Shown here: positions 1 to 5,862 of the stretch, piece by piece
Numbering within the stretch: position 1 is the first letter of the stretch
Layout: every line of letters starts with the position of its first letter
Program-made: the position numbers and the translations under genes
Notes under the pieces: generated by a model
What the model was told of the DNA's origin: nothing
The model's input: only the letters and a program-made list of their open reading frames with translations
Databases searched by the model: none
Origin: Bacteroidota bacterium
Lineage (GTDB): Bacteria > Bacteroidota > Bacteroidia > Bacteroidales > B39-G9
Length of the DNA stretch: 23,701 nt
Assembly (NCBI GenBank): GCA_030592465.1
Contig: JAUVJB010000014.1
Location: forward strand, 1 to 23,701
Reading direction: 5' to 3'

Positions 1-333
1 ATTTACAATAGCAAATAATGATACATCAGGACCTCCTGCATAATCACTTGTTGAAAGTAAATTTACCCATGTTGTTCCATTATAATAGAAAAAGCATTGA
101 AAATCTGTATCAAAAACCAAAAGACCAGTTGCAGGATTACTAACACCTTCTCGTTGAGCAGTAGTTAATCGAGGCACAAGCATACCTTTGGTTGTTGATT
201 TAACATCGAGCATTGCACTGCTGTTAGCAGTATAACCGTTATCATCGGTTATTGCTATGTTTTGTGCAGATAACTGAGAATTAAAAAAACTAAATAGAAA
301 CAGAATTACTGAAATTTGTTTTAGAGTTTTCAT
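1..333 (-). CDS. Secreted fibre/adhesin-like protein, N-terminal part (cut by window edge)
   Basis: Reading leftward from the ATG at 333, 111 codons stay open to the window edge, so only the N-terminus is present. It begins with a signal peptide (MKTLKQISVILFLFSF...) likely cleaved after the LSAQ near residue 24. Then comes the segment AMLDVKSTTKGMLVPRLT, a signature that recurs in many Bacteroidota secreted proteins whose long variable stalks often end in a peptidase-S74-like or other C-terminal domain. A following stretch (GLLVFDTDFQCFFYYNGTTW) is also typical of this head region. The family is mostly uncharacterised; a role in surface display or adhesion is an inference. No enzyme motif is visible in the part present. 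The C-terminal domain, which would decide the class, lies outside the window. Confidence 0.75.
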   Translation of the reverse strand, partial: MKTLKQISVILFLFSFFNSQLSAQNIAITDDNGYTANSSAMLDVKSTTKGMLVPRLTTAQREGVSNPATGLLVFDTDFQCFFYYNGTTWVNLLSTSDYAGGPDVSLFAIVN

Positions 334-378
334 AATGAACTAATCTTAAATTATAAAAAATTATTTAATGTTGAGTCC

Positions 379-507
379 ACTCCGAAAAGTGTCGGTGTGA
401 ATATTTTCATAAAAAGGCTACAAGTTTATTGTCTTATAATCAGCAAATTAACAAATTCAGACCGACACTAAAATGCTTATTTTTGCGTTTTTTAGACTTT
501 TCCGAGT
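379..507. repeat. Nested inverted repeat, possible MITE or IS remnant
   Basis: The left arm is 379-402. Its inner part AGTGTCGGTGTGAAT (388-402) pairs with ATTCAGACCGACACT (455-469) with one mismatch. Its outer part ACTCCGAAAAGT (379-390) pairs with ACTTTTCCGAGT (496-507), also with one mismatch. The right arm therefore looks like the left arm split by about 26 inserted bases. No transposase ORF lies between the arms. A decayed miniature element is the likeliest reading; a structured transcript is also possible. Confidence 0.45.
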
Positions 508-686
508 ATATTCAATGTTATAAATATATAAAAAATTATAACAATAAGCAATTTTTTTTTGATGTACTGTAAAAAATAAGTGAGTAATGAAAAAAATTAC
601 AATATACTTTTGCAGTTCAACTGTAAAAATAAGTTATATGTACTTTGAAATATGTCGTTGGTCGATAAAATATAAATTGCATATTA

Positions 687-702
687 TAATTTTGTATCTT
701 TA
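687..702 (+). promoter_or_regulatory. Candidate Bacteroidota -7 promoter box for the subtilisin gene
   Basis: TAATTTTG at 687-694 fits the TAnnTTTG -7 consensus, and the overlapping TATCTTTA at 695-702 is one base off it. A TTG occurs at 677-679 but the spacing is too short for a standard -33 box. The position, 27-42 bases before the ATG, suits a promoter, but which box is used cannot be decided. Confidence 0.35.
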
Positions 703-728
703 CATGAAATAATTAAAACTATAAAATT

Positions 729-1937
729 ATGAAAAAGAACGTAAAAAAACTAAGTGGACTTTTTATTATTATTTTGGCTTTAAGTATTAACTCTTGTCAA
801 AAAGATGACATTAACAAAACTGTTTCAAATGACAATATCGGCATAATGAGTAATGACGATAACGGAAAAATTATTGAAGGGCAATATATTGTTGTTTTAA
901 AAAAAGGCAATATAAACAAATCTGCAATTGTAGCACAAAATTACGAAGCAATAAGCACATTTATGCGTAAGGAAGCAAATAAAATTGTTGCAAAAAACCA
1001 AATACCGGAAAGTGTAATTAATCATGTTTATGGAAAAGCAATTGATGGTTTTTCTGCAAAATTAGATGCTACAATGGTTGAGAAATTAAAAAATGACCCA
1101 ATTGTTGATTATATTGAACCCGATCGTATTGTTACCTTAGGCAAACCTTCGGGACATGGACACGGTGGTGGTGGTTCAACTGCTCAAGAAACACCTTATG
1201 GAATTGCTCGAGTTGGCGGTCCTGTAAGCGGTGTTGGAAAAACTGCTTGGATTATTGATACAGGTATTGATTTTGATCATCCTGATTTGAATGTTGACGT
1301 ATCAAGAAGTAAAACCTTTGTTGCAAGAACAAAAAATGCAGACGATCAAAATGGACACGGCACACACGTTGCCGGAACAATTGGAGCTATTGATAATGAA
1401 ATTGGAGTAGTAGGTGTTGCTGCCGGAGCAACTGTTGTTCCTGTAAGAGTTCTTGACCGTAGAGGAAGTGGTACAATCTCAGGTGTAATTTCAGGTGTTG
1501 ACTATGTTGGCACAATGGGACAAAGTGGTGATGTTGCAAACATGAGTCTCGGAGGAGGTATTTCTCAAGCTCTTGATGATGCTGTTCTTAGTGCTTCTGC
1601 CAAAGTAAAATTTGCTATTGCTGCAGGTAACGAAAGTGATGACGCTAACAACAGTTCTCCTGCAAGAGTTAACGGACCTAACATTTACACAATATCAGCA
1701 ATGGATAACAATGATATATTTGCATATTTCTCTAATTTTGGTAATCCTCCTGTTGACTACTGTGCTCCCGGTGTTAATATTAAATCAACTTGGAAAGGTG
1801 GAAATTATAATACAATTAGTGGCACCTCAATGGCATGTCCTCATGCTGCAGGTGTATTACTATTAGGAAGCCCAAAATCTGACGGATATGTTCAAAATGA
1901 CCCTGATAATCATCCTGACCCAATAATTCACAGATAA
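729..1937 (+). CDS. Subtilisin-like serine peptidase (S8), surface-lipoprotein type
   Basis: This 402-residue protein is a complete S8 peptidase. Residues 1-22 form a lipoprotein signal peptide with the lipid-bearing cysteine at C23. The residues after it, QKDD, resemble the lipoprotein export signal described in Capnocytophaga, so exposure on the cell surface is possible. Residues ~50-133 look like an inhibitor-I9 prodomain (GQYIVVLKK ... DPIVDYIEPD). A glycine/histidine linker (141-149) precedes the catalytic domain. The catalytic triad is visible: D177 in WIIDTG, H210 in NGHGTHVAG and S367 in GTSMACPHAAG, with oxyanion N301 in AAGNES. The C-terminal SDGYVQNDPDNHPDP stretch looks like the normal end of this family, so the gene is not truncated. 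Substrate unknown; nutrient or host-protein degradation is an inference. A terminator follows it. Confidence 0.93.
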   Translation: MKKNVKKLSGLFIIILALSINSCQKDDINKTVSNDNIGIMSNDDNGKIIEGQYIVVLKKGNINKSAIVAQNYEAISTFMRKEANKIVAKNQIPESVINHVYGKAIDGFSAKLDATMVEKLKNDPIVDYIEPDRIVTLGKPSGHGHGGGGSTAQETPYGIARVGGPVSGVGKTAWIIDTGIDFDHPDLNVDVSRSKTFVARTKNADDQNGHGTHVAGTIGAIDNEIGVVGVAAGATVVPVRVLDRRGSGTISGVISGVDYVGTMGQSGDVANMSLGGGISQALDDAVLSASAKVKFAIAAGNESDDANNSSPARVNGPNIYTISAMDNNDIFAYFSNFGNPPVDYCAPGVNIKSTWKGGNYNTISGTSMACPHAAGVLLLGSPKSDGYVQNDPDNHPDPIIHR

Positions 1938-1968
1938 ACATCAAAAAAACAACTATTTATTAAACTAT

Positions 1969-2000
1969 CTGCCGGTAATAATTTTATCGGCAGTTTTTTT
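1969..2000 (+). terminator. Rho-independent terminator of the subtilisin gene
   Basis: CTGCCGGTA (1969-1977) pairs with TATCGGCAG (1985-1993), nine pairs including one G-T, around a 7-base loop. Seven T residues follow (1994-2000). It lies 31 bases after the stop codon. Confidence 0.85.
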
Positions 2001-2011
2001 AATACCTTAAT

Positions 2012-2114
2012 TCCGCAACAGAAAGCTTAAGCGTTTGATAGTCAGGGCTTGACTTAAACCGTTCATTATAGCTTAAATAGTTGATATTTAAGCAGTCAAA
2101 CCCTGACTTGCGGA
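2012..2114. repeat. Nested imperfect inverted repeat with central hairpin
   Basis: Three nested arms are visible: TCCGCAA (2012-2018) with TTGCGGA (2108-2114); AGTCAGGGCTTGACT (2040-2054) with AGTCAAACCCTGACT (2094-2108), one mismatch; and GCTTAAAT (2071-2078) with ATTTAAGC (2086-2093), perfect. On the right the outer and middle arms abut, while on the left they are separated by 21 bases. It sits between a terminator and the next promoter, so it is probably a small non-autonomous element rather than part of either gene. Confidence 0.5.
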
Positions 2115-2164
2115 TTTTAGGTAATAATATTTCAAGAAAATTATAGTTAAAAAATATAATTAAC

Positions 2165-2172
2165 TAAATTTG
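2165..2172 (+). promoter_or_regulatory. Bacteroidota -7 promoter box for the YfiR-SpoIIE gene
   Basis: TAAATTTG followed by C fits the TAnnTTTG consensus exactly. No clear TTG -33 box is present about 20 bases upstream; the region there reads TTATAG. The start codon is about 57 bases downstream. Confidence 0.5.
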
Positions 2173-2228
2173 CATTATTAATAATATTTTCAATAATAAA
2201 TAAATTTAGTTTGCTATTAATAAATGTA

Positions 2229-4220
2229 ATGAGATTAAAGAATATTAAAAACATACTAAATCTTATAATAACAGCAATACTGTTATTATTTTCAAATTAT
2301 TCAATATCACAAACATTTTCTACTGCAAATGTGAAAATGGCATATATTTATAATTTTGGGAAATACATTGAATGGGAAGATATTAAAAACAATGAATTTT
2401 TTCGAATTGGTGTTTTAGGTAATGATACTGATATTATAAATAGGCTGAACTTTTTAAAAATTAATTATAAGGTCAAAAATAAACCAATCAAAATAATTCA
2501 CTTCACTAACTATCAACAAATTACAAAAACCGAGATATTATACGTATTAAAAGAATTAAATTACCAAATTGATACAATTTATCAAAAAATTAAAAATAAC
2601 AACACACTGCTTGTTACCGATGATAATGTGACAGATAAAACAATGATAAATTTTATATATGGGAAAAATACATTGAATTTTCAGATTAATGATAAAAACA
2701 TTCATAATGCGAGACTTACTATTGCACCTAAGCTTATTGCAATGTCGAAATCAAAAACCGAATTAAAAAATTTATATATTGAAACTGAAAGCAAATTAAA
2801 AAGCGAAAAACTAACCGTCGAGAAGCAAAAAGAAGAAATTAACATTCAAAGAAACATTATTACATCACAAAATAAAGAAATAGATAAAAGAAAACTTGAA
2901 ATTGAACATCAAAATATTAAAATATCACAACAAATAGAAAAAATTAAACAAAAAAACACACAACTTAATTACCTTAGTAATGAAATAAATAATCAACAAT
3001 CTGTTTTAGACCAAAGACTGCTAATATTAAACAAACAAGAAAAAAAGATAAAATCACAGATATCATTAATAAAAAATCAAAGAACAGATATAGAAAGACG
3101 AACAAATAAATTAAATGAACTTAATAACAACATAGCTTTACAACAAAAAAAAATTGATTCACAAAAGATTATTTCAAATGAACAGGTTGCAAAAATAAAG
3201 GGTCAGCGTGTTGCTTTATATATATTTATTGTAGTAATTTTATTAGTTTCAATCTTTGTACTTTTTATTAATCGCAGTTATAAAATTATTAAATTGTCTA
3301 AAAAACGATTAGAAGAAAAAAACGCAGCTATACAAATACAAAATCATGAAATTGCACAGCAAAAAGAAGAGCTTCAATCACAACGCGATGAAATACAAGA
3401 GCAAAACTCAATATTAAAAAGAGTTTTTAATAATATTAAAATAAAAAATCGGGAATTAACAGATAGTATTAAATATGCACAACGAATACAACAAAGTATA
3501 TTCCCGACTGATAATTTTATAAACGAATTCTTACCAAACTCATTCATATTATTTCAACCAAAAGAAATATTAAGTGGTGATTTTTATTTTATAAAACAAA
3601 ACAATTTGTCAACAGATACGGAAAAAATAATTATCTCGGCTGTTGACTGCACCGGACATGGCGTGCCGGGAGCATTAATGTCAATTGTCGGTAAAGATTT
3701 ACTCGACCATTCAATTACCGAATTAGGACTCAGCAAACCTTCTGAAATTCTTGAATCATTAAATATCGGAATAAATAATACTTTCAAACAAGACACCATT
3801 GGTTACATTGCTAAAGATGGGATGGATATTGCATTGATAACTATTGAAAAAAACACAAAAAAATTAGAATTTGCCGGCGCTAAAAACCCTATTTATCTTA
3901 TTAGAAATAATTCACTATCTATTTTTAAAGGAGATATTTACGAAATAGGAAATACTGAGAGAAAAAAAGATTTATATACTAATCATGAAATTCAGTTACA
4001 GAAAAATGATATAATATATTTATTTTCAGATGGCTATCCTGATCAGTTTGGGGGAGATAGAGGAAAAAAATTTAAACATAAGACTTTTCAAGAACTACTC
4101 TTAAAAATTCATCAAAAACCTTTGCTTGAACAAAAAAATACTCTTTATAATGAATTTATAGAATGGAAAGGTAATCAAGAACAAATTGATGATGTTTTAG
4201 TTATTGGGATTAAAATATAA
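2229..4220 (+). CDS. YfiR-like sensor, coiled coil and SpoIIE-type protein phosphatase
   Basis: I start at the ATG at 2229 (663 residues), because an upstream TTG at 2211 would only add residues before a good signal sequence. Order of parts: signal peptide (1-28, ending SISQ); a YfiR/DUF4154-like periplasmic domain (about 30-175, with KMAYIYNFGKYIEW, RIGVLGNDTD, LLVTDDN and RLTIAPKLIAMS); a long K/Q/N-rich coiled coil (about 180-325); one membrane helix (about 327-352); a second coiled coil (about 360-425); then a SpoIIE/PP2C phosphatase domain (about 430-663). The metal-binding acidic residues are present: D451 in GDFYF, D473 in VDCTGHG, D601 in SDG and D654/D655 near the end. By family, SpoIIE phosphatases dephosphorylate anti-sigma-factor antagonists or similar partners. 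That a periplasmic signal controls the phosphatase through the coiled coil is inference. xseB starts 11 bases downstream. Confidence 0.85.
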   Translation: MRLKNIKNILNLIITAILLLFSNYSISQTFSTANVKMAYIYNFGKYIEWEDIKNNEFFRIGVLGNDTDIINRLNFLKINYKVKNKPIKIIHFTNYQQITKTEILYVLKELNYQIDTIYQKIKNNNTLLVTDDNVTDKTMINFIYGKNTLNFQINDKNIHNARLTIAPKLIAMSKSKTELKNLYIETESKLKSEKLTVEKQKEEINIQRNIITSQNKEIDKRKLEIEHQNIKISQQIEKIKQKNTQLNYLSNEINNQQSVLDQRLLILNKQEKKIKSQISLIKNQRTDIERRTNKLNELNNNIALQQKKIDSQKIISNEQVAKIKGQRVALYIFIVVILLVSIFVLFINRSYKIIKLSKKRLEEKNAAIQIQNHEIAQQKEELQSQRDEIQEQNSILKRVFNNIKIKNRELTDSIKYAQRIQQSIFPTDNFINEFLPNSFILFQPKEILSGDFYFIKQNNLSTDTEKIIISAVDCTGHGVPGALMSIVGKDLLDHSITELGLSKPSEILESLNIGINNTFKQDTIGYIAKDGMDIALITIEKNTKKLEFAGAKNPIYLIRNNSLSIFKGDIYEIGNTERKKDLYTNHEIQLQKNDIIYLFSDGYPDQFGGDRGKKFKHKTFQELLLKIHQKPLLEQKNTLYNEFIEWKGNQEQIDDVLVIGIKI

Positions 4221-4231
4221 TAAACAATATA

Positions 4232-4432
4232 ATGGCAAAAAAAGAAATTTCATACACAGATGCTATTGCTGAAATAGAAAAAATACTTAAAGATATTGAT
4301 GACGGCGACTTAGATGTTGACGATATATCAGAAAAAGTTAAAAAAGTTTCTTATTTAATTAAGATTTGTCAAAAAAAACTTCACTCAACACAATTGGATG
4401 TTGAAAAGATTATTGAAAAAATTGATGAATGA
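4232..4432 (+). CDS. xseB: Exodeoxyribonuclease VII small subunit
   Basis: This 66-residue protein fits XseB in length and pattern: an N-terminal helix with AIAEIEKILKDIDDGDLDVDD, then a second helix with KVSYLIKICQKKLHS. XseB binds the large subunit XseA to form the nuclease that cuts single-stranded DNA into short oligonucleotides. It lies 11 bases after the phosphatase gene on the same strand and is probably transcribed with it. xseA, the usual neighbour, is not in the window. The assignment rests on a short protein, so it is good but not certain. Confidence 0.82.
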   Translation: MAKKEISYTDAIAEIEKILKDIDDGDLDVDDISEKVKKVSYLIKICQKKLHSTQLDVEKIIEKIDE

Positions 4433-4504
4433 TAATTATCTGCAAAATCCATGTAATACGCTGTATGTCAATTATATATGACAATTTGCAACATTTAATT
4501 TCAT

Positions 4505-4536
4505 ATTGTTAAATTGATAAACTGTTAAATTGCTTA
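4505..4536. repeat. Tandem octamer repeat (ATTGTTAA-like)
   Basis: Four units of eight bases: ATTGTTAA, ATTGATAA, ACTGTTAA, ATTGCTTA. Related octamers occur at 12350-12381 and 22798-22821. Confidence 0.6.
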
Positions 4537-4561
4537 AACATTAAACGTAACCCGTTCACAG

Positions 4562-4577
4562 TCCGCCAGCTGGCGGA
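4562..4577. repeat. REP-like palindrome TCCGCCAGCTGGCGGA
   Basis: A perfect 16-base palindrome. A one-base variant lies in the neighbouring kinase gene at 4900-4915 and a related one (TCCGTCAGTTGACGGA) at 17055-17070. It stands out by its high G+C in A/T-rich surroundings. Confidence 0.75.
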
Positions 4578-4648
4578 TAGCTGAATGATTAATTTGTTAA
4601 ATTGTTTATATGGAAAAGACTCACATACCTCAAATTTAGCAAAGCGTA

Positions 4649-4704
4649 ACTTGTGGTTTTCATATTTTGTTTTATGCCACAAGTAACAAACTTGCGGCAG
4701 TTTT
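4649..4704 (+). terminator. Overlapping hairpins with T-tract downstream of xseB
   Basis: TGCC-A-CAAG (4675-4683) pairs with CTTG-C-GGCA (4691-4699) with one internal mismatch, followed by GTTTT, which looks like a weak terminator for the plus-strand operon. The same CCACAAGT (4677-4684) also pairs perfectly with ACTTGTGG (4649-4656). The two stems exclude each other. The operon ends over 200 bases upstream, so a terminator role is plausible but not certain. Confidence 0.4.
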
Positions 4705-4739
4705 ATGAATTAATGACTCTATATTTTCTTACAAAAAAT

Positions 4740-5591
4740 TTAAAGCCGTTTTAAATGATAATTCACTAAATTATCAATGGGATTTTTAATAATTTTATCA
4801 ATTATTATATTTCTTTTTAACGCCACAAATTTTAAAACATCTTCAAAATAAAAAGCAATTGAACCAACACATCTGATTGTTTGCTTATCATACATCTTAT
4901 CCGCCAACTGGCGGATTGTCTTGTCAAAAAATTGATTGAAATTATACTCTAATAAATTTAAAACATATTTATCGTTCTTATTATTAAACAAAAATTTAGT
5001 AAATGAAGATAGAAATCTATTTGGGAACGGTTTAAAATAAATAGCTTCTAAAATATTATCCTTTGTTAATCCATATTCTTTAAAAAATTTCTTGCCAAGT
5101 TGACAGGGTAATTCATTATTTAAAAAATCGGAAATAAATATTTTACCAAGATACGCTCCACTTCCTTCATCGCCAAGAATATAACCAAGTGAGCTAATAT
5201 TCTCAGTAATTTTTTCGCCATCAAAACATGCAGTATTTGAACCTGTTCCCAAAATTGCAACAATTCCTTTTTCATTTCCAAACAATGATCTTGCAGCACA
5301 TAGCAAATCAGTGTAAACAAAAATATCTGCATTTTTAAAAACTTTACTAATACCCTGTTTAACAATATTACGATTATAACTTGAAGCACAACCTGCCCCA
5401 TAAAAATATATTTTATCAATTTTTATGTTGTTTAATTTTGAAGCAAAAGTTTCATTAATATTTTTTGCAATCTCTAAACTATCAATAAAAAATGGATTTA
5501 AACCAACTGTTTGAAATTTATATATCTTGTTTTCATCAACAATCATCCTCCAATCGGTTTTTGTTGAGCCACTATCAGCAATAAGTATCAT
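4740..5591 (-). CDS. BadF/BadG-family sugar kinase (GlcNAc or MurNAc kinase-like)
   Basis: The 283-residue protein has the ASKHA ATPase fold motifs of the BadF/BadG/BcrA/BcrD family: phosphate-1 loop ADSGSTKTDW (5-14), probable catalytic D95 in YTDLLCAARSLFG, GTGSN (115-119) and GDEGSGA (140-146). Length and motifs fit the short Bacteroidota members annotated as N-acetylglucosamine kinases; Clostridium MurK, which phosphorylates both GlcNAc and MurNAc, belongs to the same family. It would act in the cytoplasm on amino sugars recovered from the cell wall, which fits with anmK in the same window. A REP-like palindrome is embedded in frame and encodes residues ~226-231 (IRQLAD). Its 5' leader holds a tandem heptamer. 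The exact substrate cannot be read from the sequence. Confidence 0.85.
   Translation of the reverse strand: MILIADSGSTKTDWRMIVDENKIYKFQTVGLNPFFIDSLEIAKNINETFASKLNNIKIDKIYFYGAGCASSYNRNIVKQGISKVFKNADIFVYTDLLCAARSLFGNEKGIVAILGTGSNTACFDGEKITENISSLGYILGDEGSGAYLGKIFISDFLNNELPCQLGKKFFKEYGLTKDNILEAIYFKPFPNRFLSSFTKFLFNNKNDKYVLNLLEYNFNQFFDKTIRQLADKMYDKQTIRCVGSIAFYFEDVLKFVALKRNIIIDKIIKNPIDNLVNYHLKRL
4900..4915. repeat. REP-like palindrome inside the sugar kinase gene
   Basis: TCCGCCAACTGGCGGA differs by one base from the intergenic copy at 4562-4577. It falls inside the kinase coding sequence without breaking the frame. Confidence 0.75.
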
Positions 5592-5600
5592 AAGTTTAAT

Positions 5601-5628
5601 TTAATGTTTGATGTTTAATGTTTAATGT
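5601..5628. repeat. Tandem heptamer repeat (TTAATGT)
   Basis: Four units: TTAATGT, TTGATGT, TTAATGT, TTAATGT. It starts 9 bases upstream of the start codon of the minus-strand sugar kinase, so it probably lies in that gene's leader. Confidence 0.65.
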
Positions 5629-5642
5629 TGAGCTTTAGCGAA

Positions 5643-5662
5643 ATCCCGAAACTTCGGAATTT
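5643..5662. repeat. Imperfect palindrome around CCCGAA/TTCGG
   Basis: AATCCCGAA and TTCGGAATT form an almost symmetric pair separated by two bases. A weaker relative (CCTGATGCTTCGG) occurs near 5743. Palindromes of this CCCGAAGCTTCGGG kind are frequent between Bacteroidota genes; the two here appear decayed. Confidence 0.4.
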
Positions 5663-5862
5663 ATAAAGTTATATGTCTTATTACAAACAAATTACAGTAA
5701 TACATGTATATTATCAATTTTTTTAATAATCAATGTAATCCTGATGCTTCGGAATAAAAATAATGACATTTTTAGATATGTCAAATTAATTTTCAAATAA
5801 AACGTTTACTAATTTAATTAAATTTTCGTTATTTGTAATAAATTATGAATTTATAAATAAAT

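Larger units (their letters stand above)
334..728. other. Intergenic region with an inverted-repeat element
   Basis: This 395-base gap separates two divergently transcribed genes. No ORF of note was found. It holds a nested inverted repeat (379-507, listed separately) and a promoter-like stretch just before the subtilisin gene. The rest is A/T-rich sequence in which I see nothing further. Confidence 0.6.
4433..4739. other. Intergenic region between convergent genes, rich in repeats
   Basis: This 307-base gap between xseB and the convergent sugar kinase holds tandem octamers (4505-4536), a REP-like palindrome (4562-4577) and two overlapping hairpins (4649-4704), all listed separately. I see no small gene or RNA gene beyond these. 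Confidence 0.6.

Noticed and set aside
1867..1937. Frameshift or truncation at the subtilisin C-terminus
   Set aside because: The sequence after the catalytic serine ends in the manner usual for this Bacteroidota group.
2211..2228. TTG start at 2211 for the YfiR-SpoIIE gene
   Set aside because: The ATG at 2229 starts directly at a normal signal peptide; the six extra residues add nothing recognisable.
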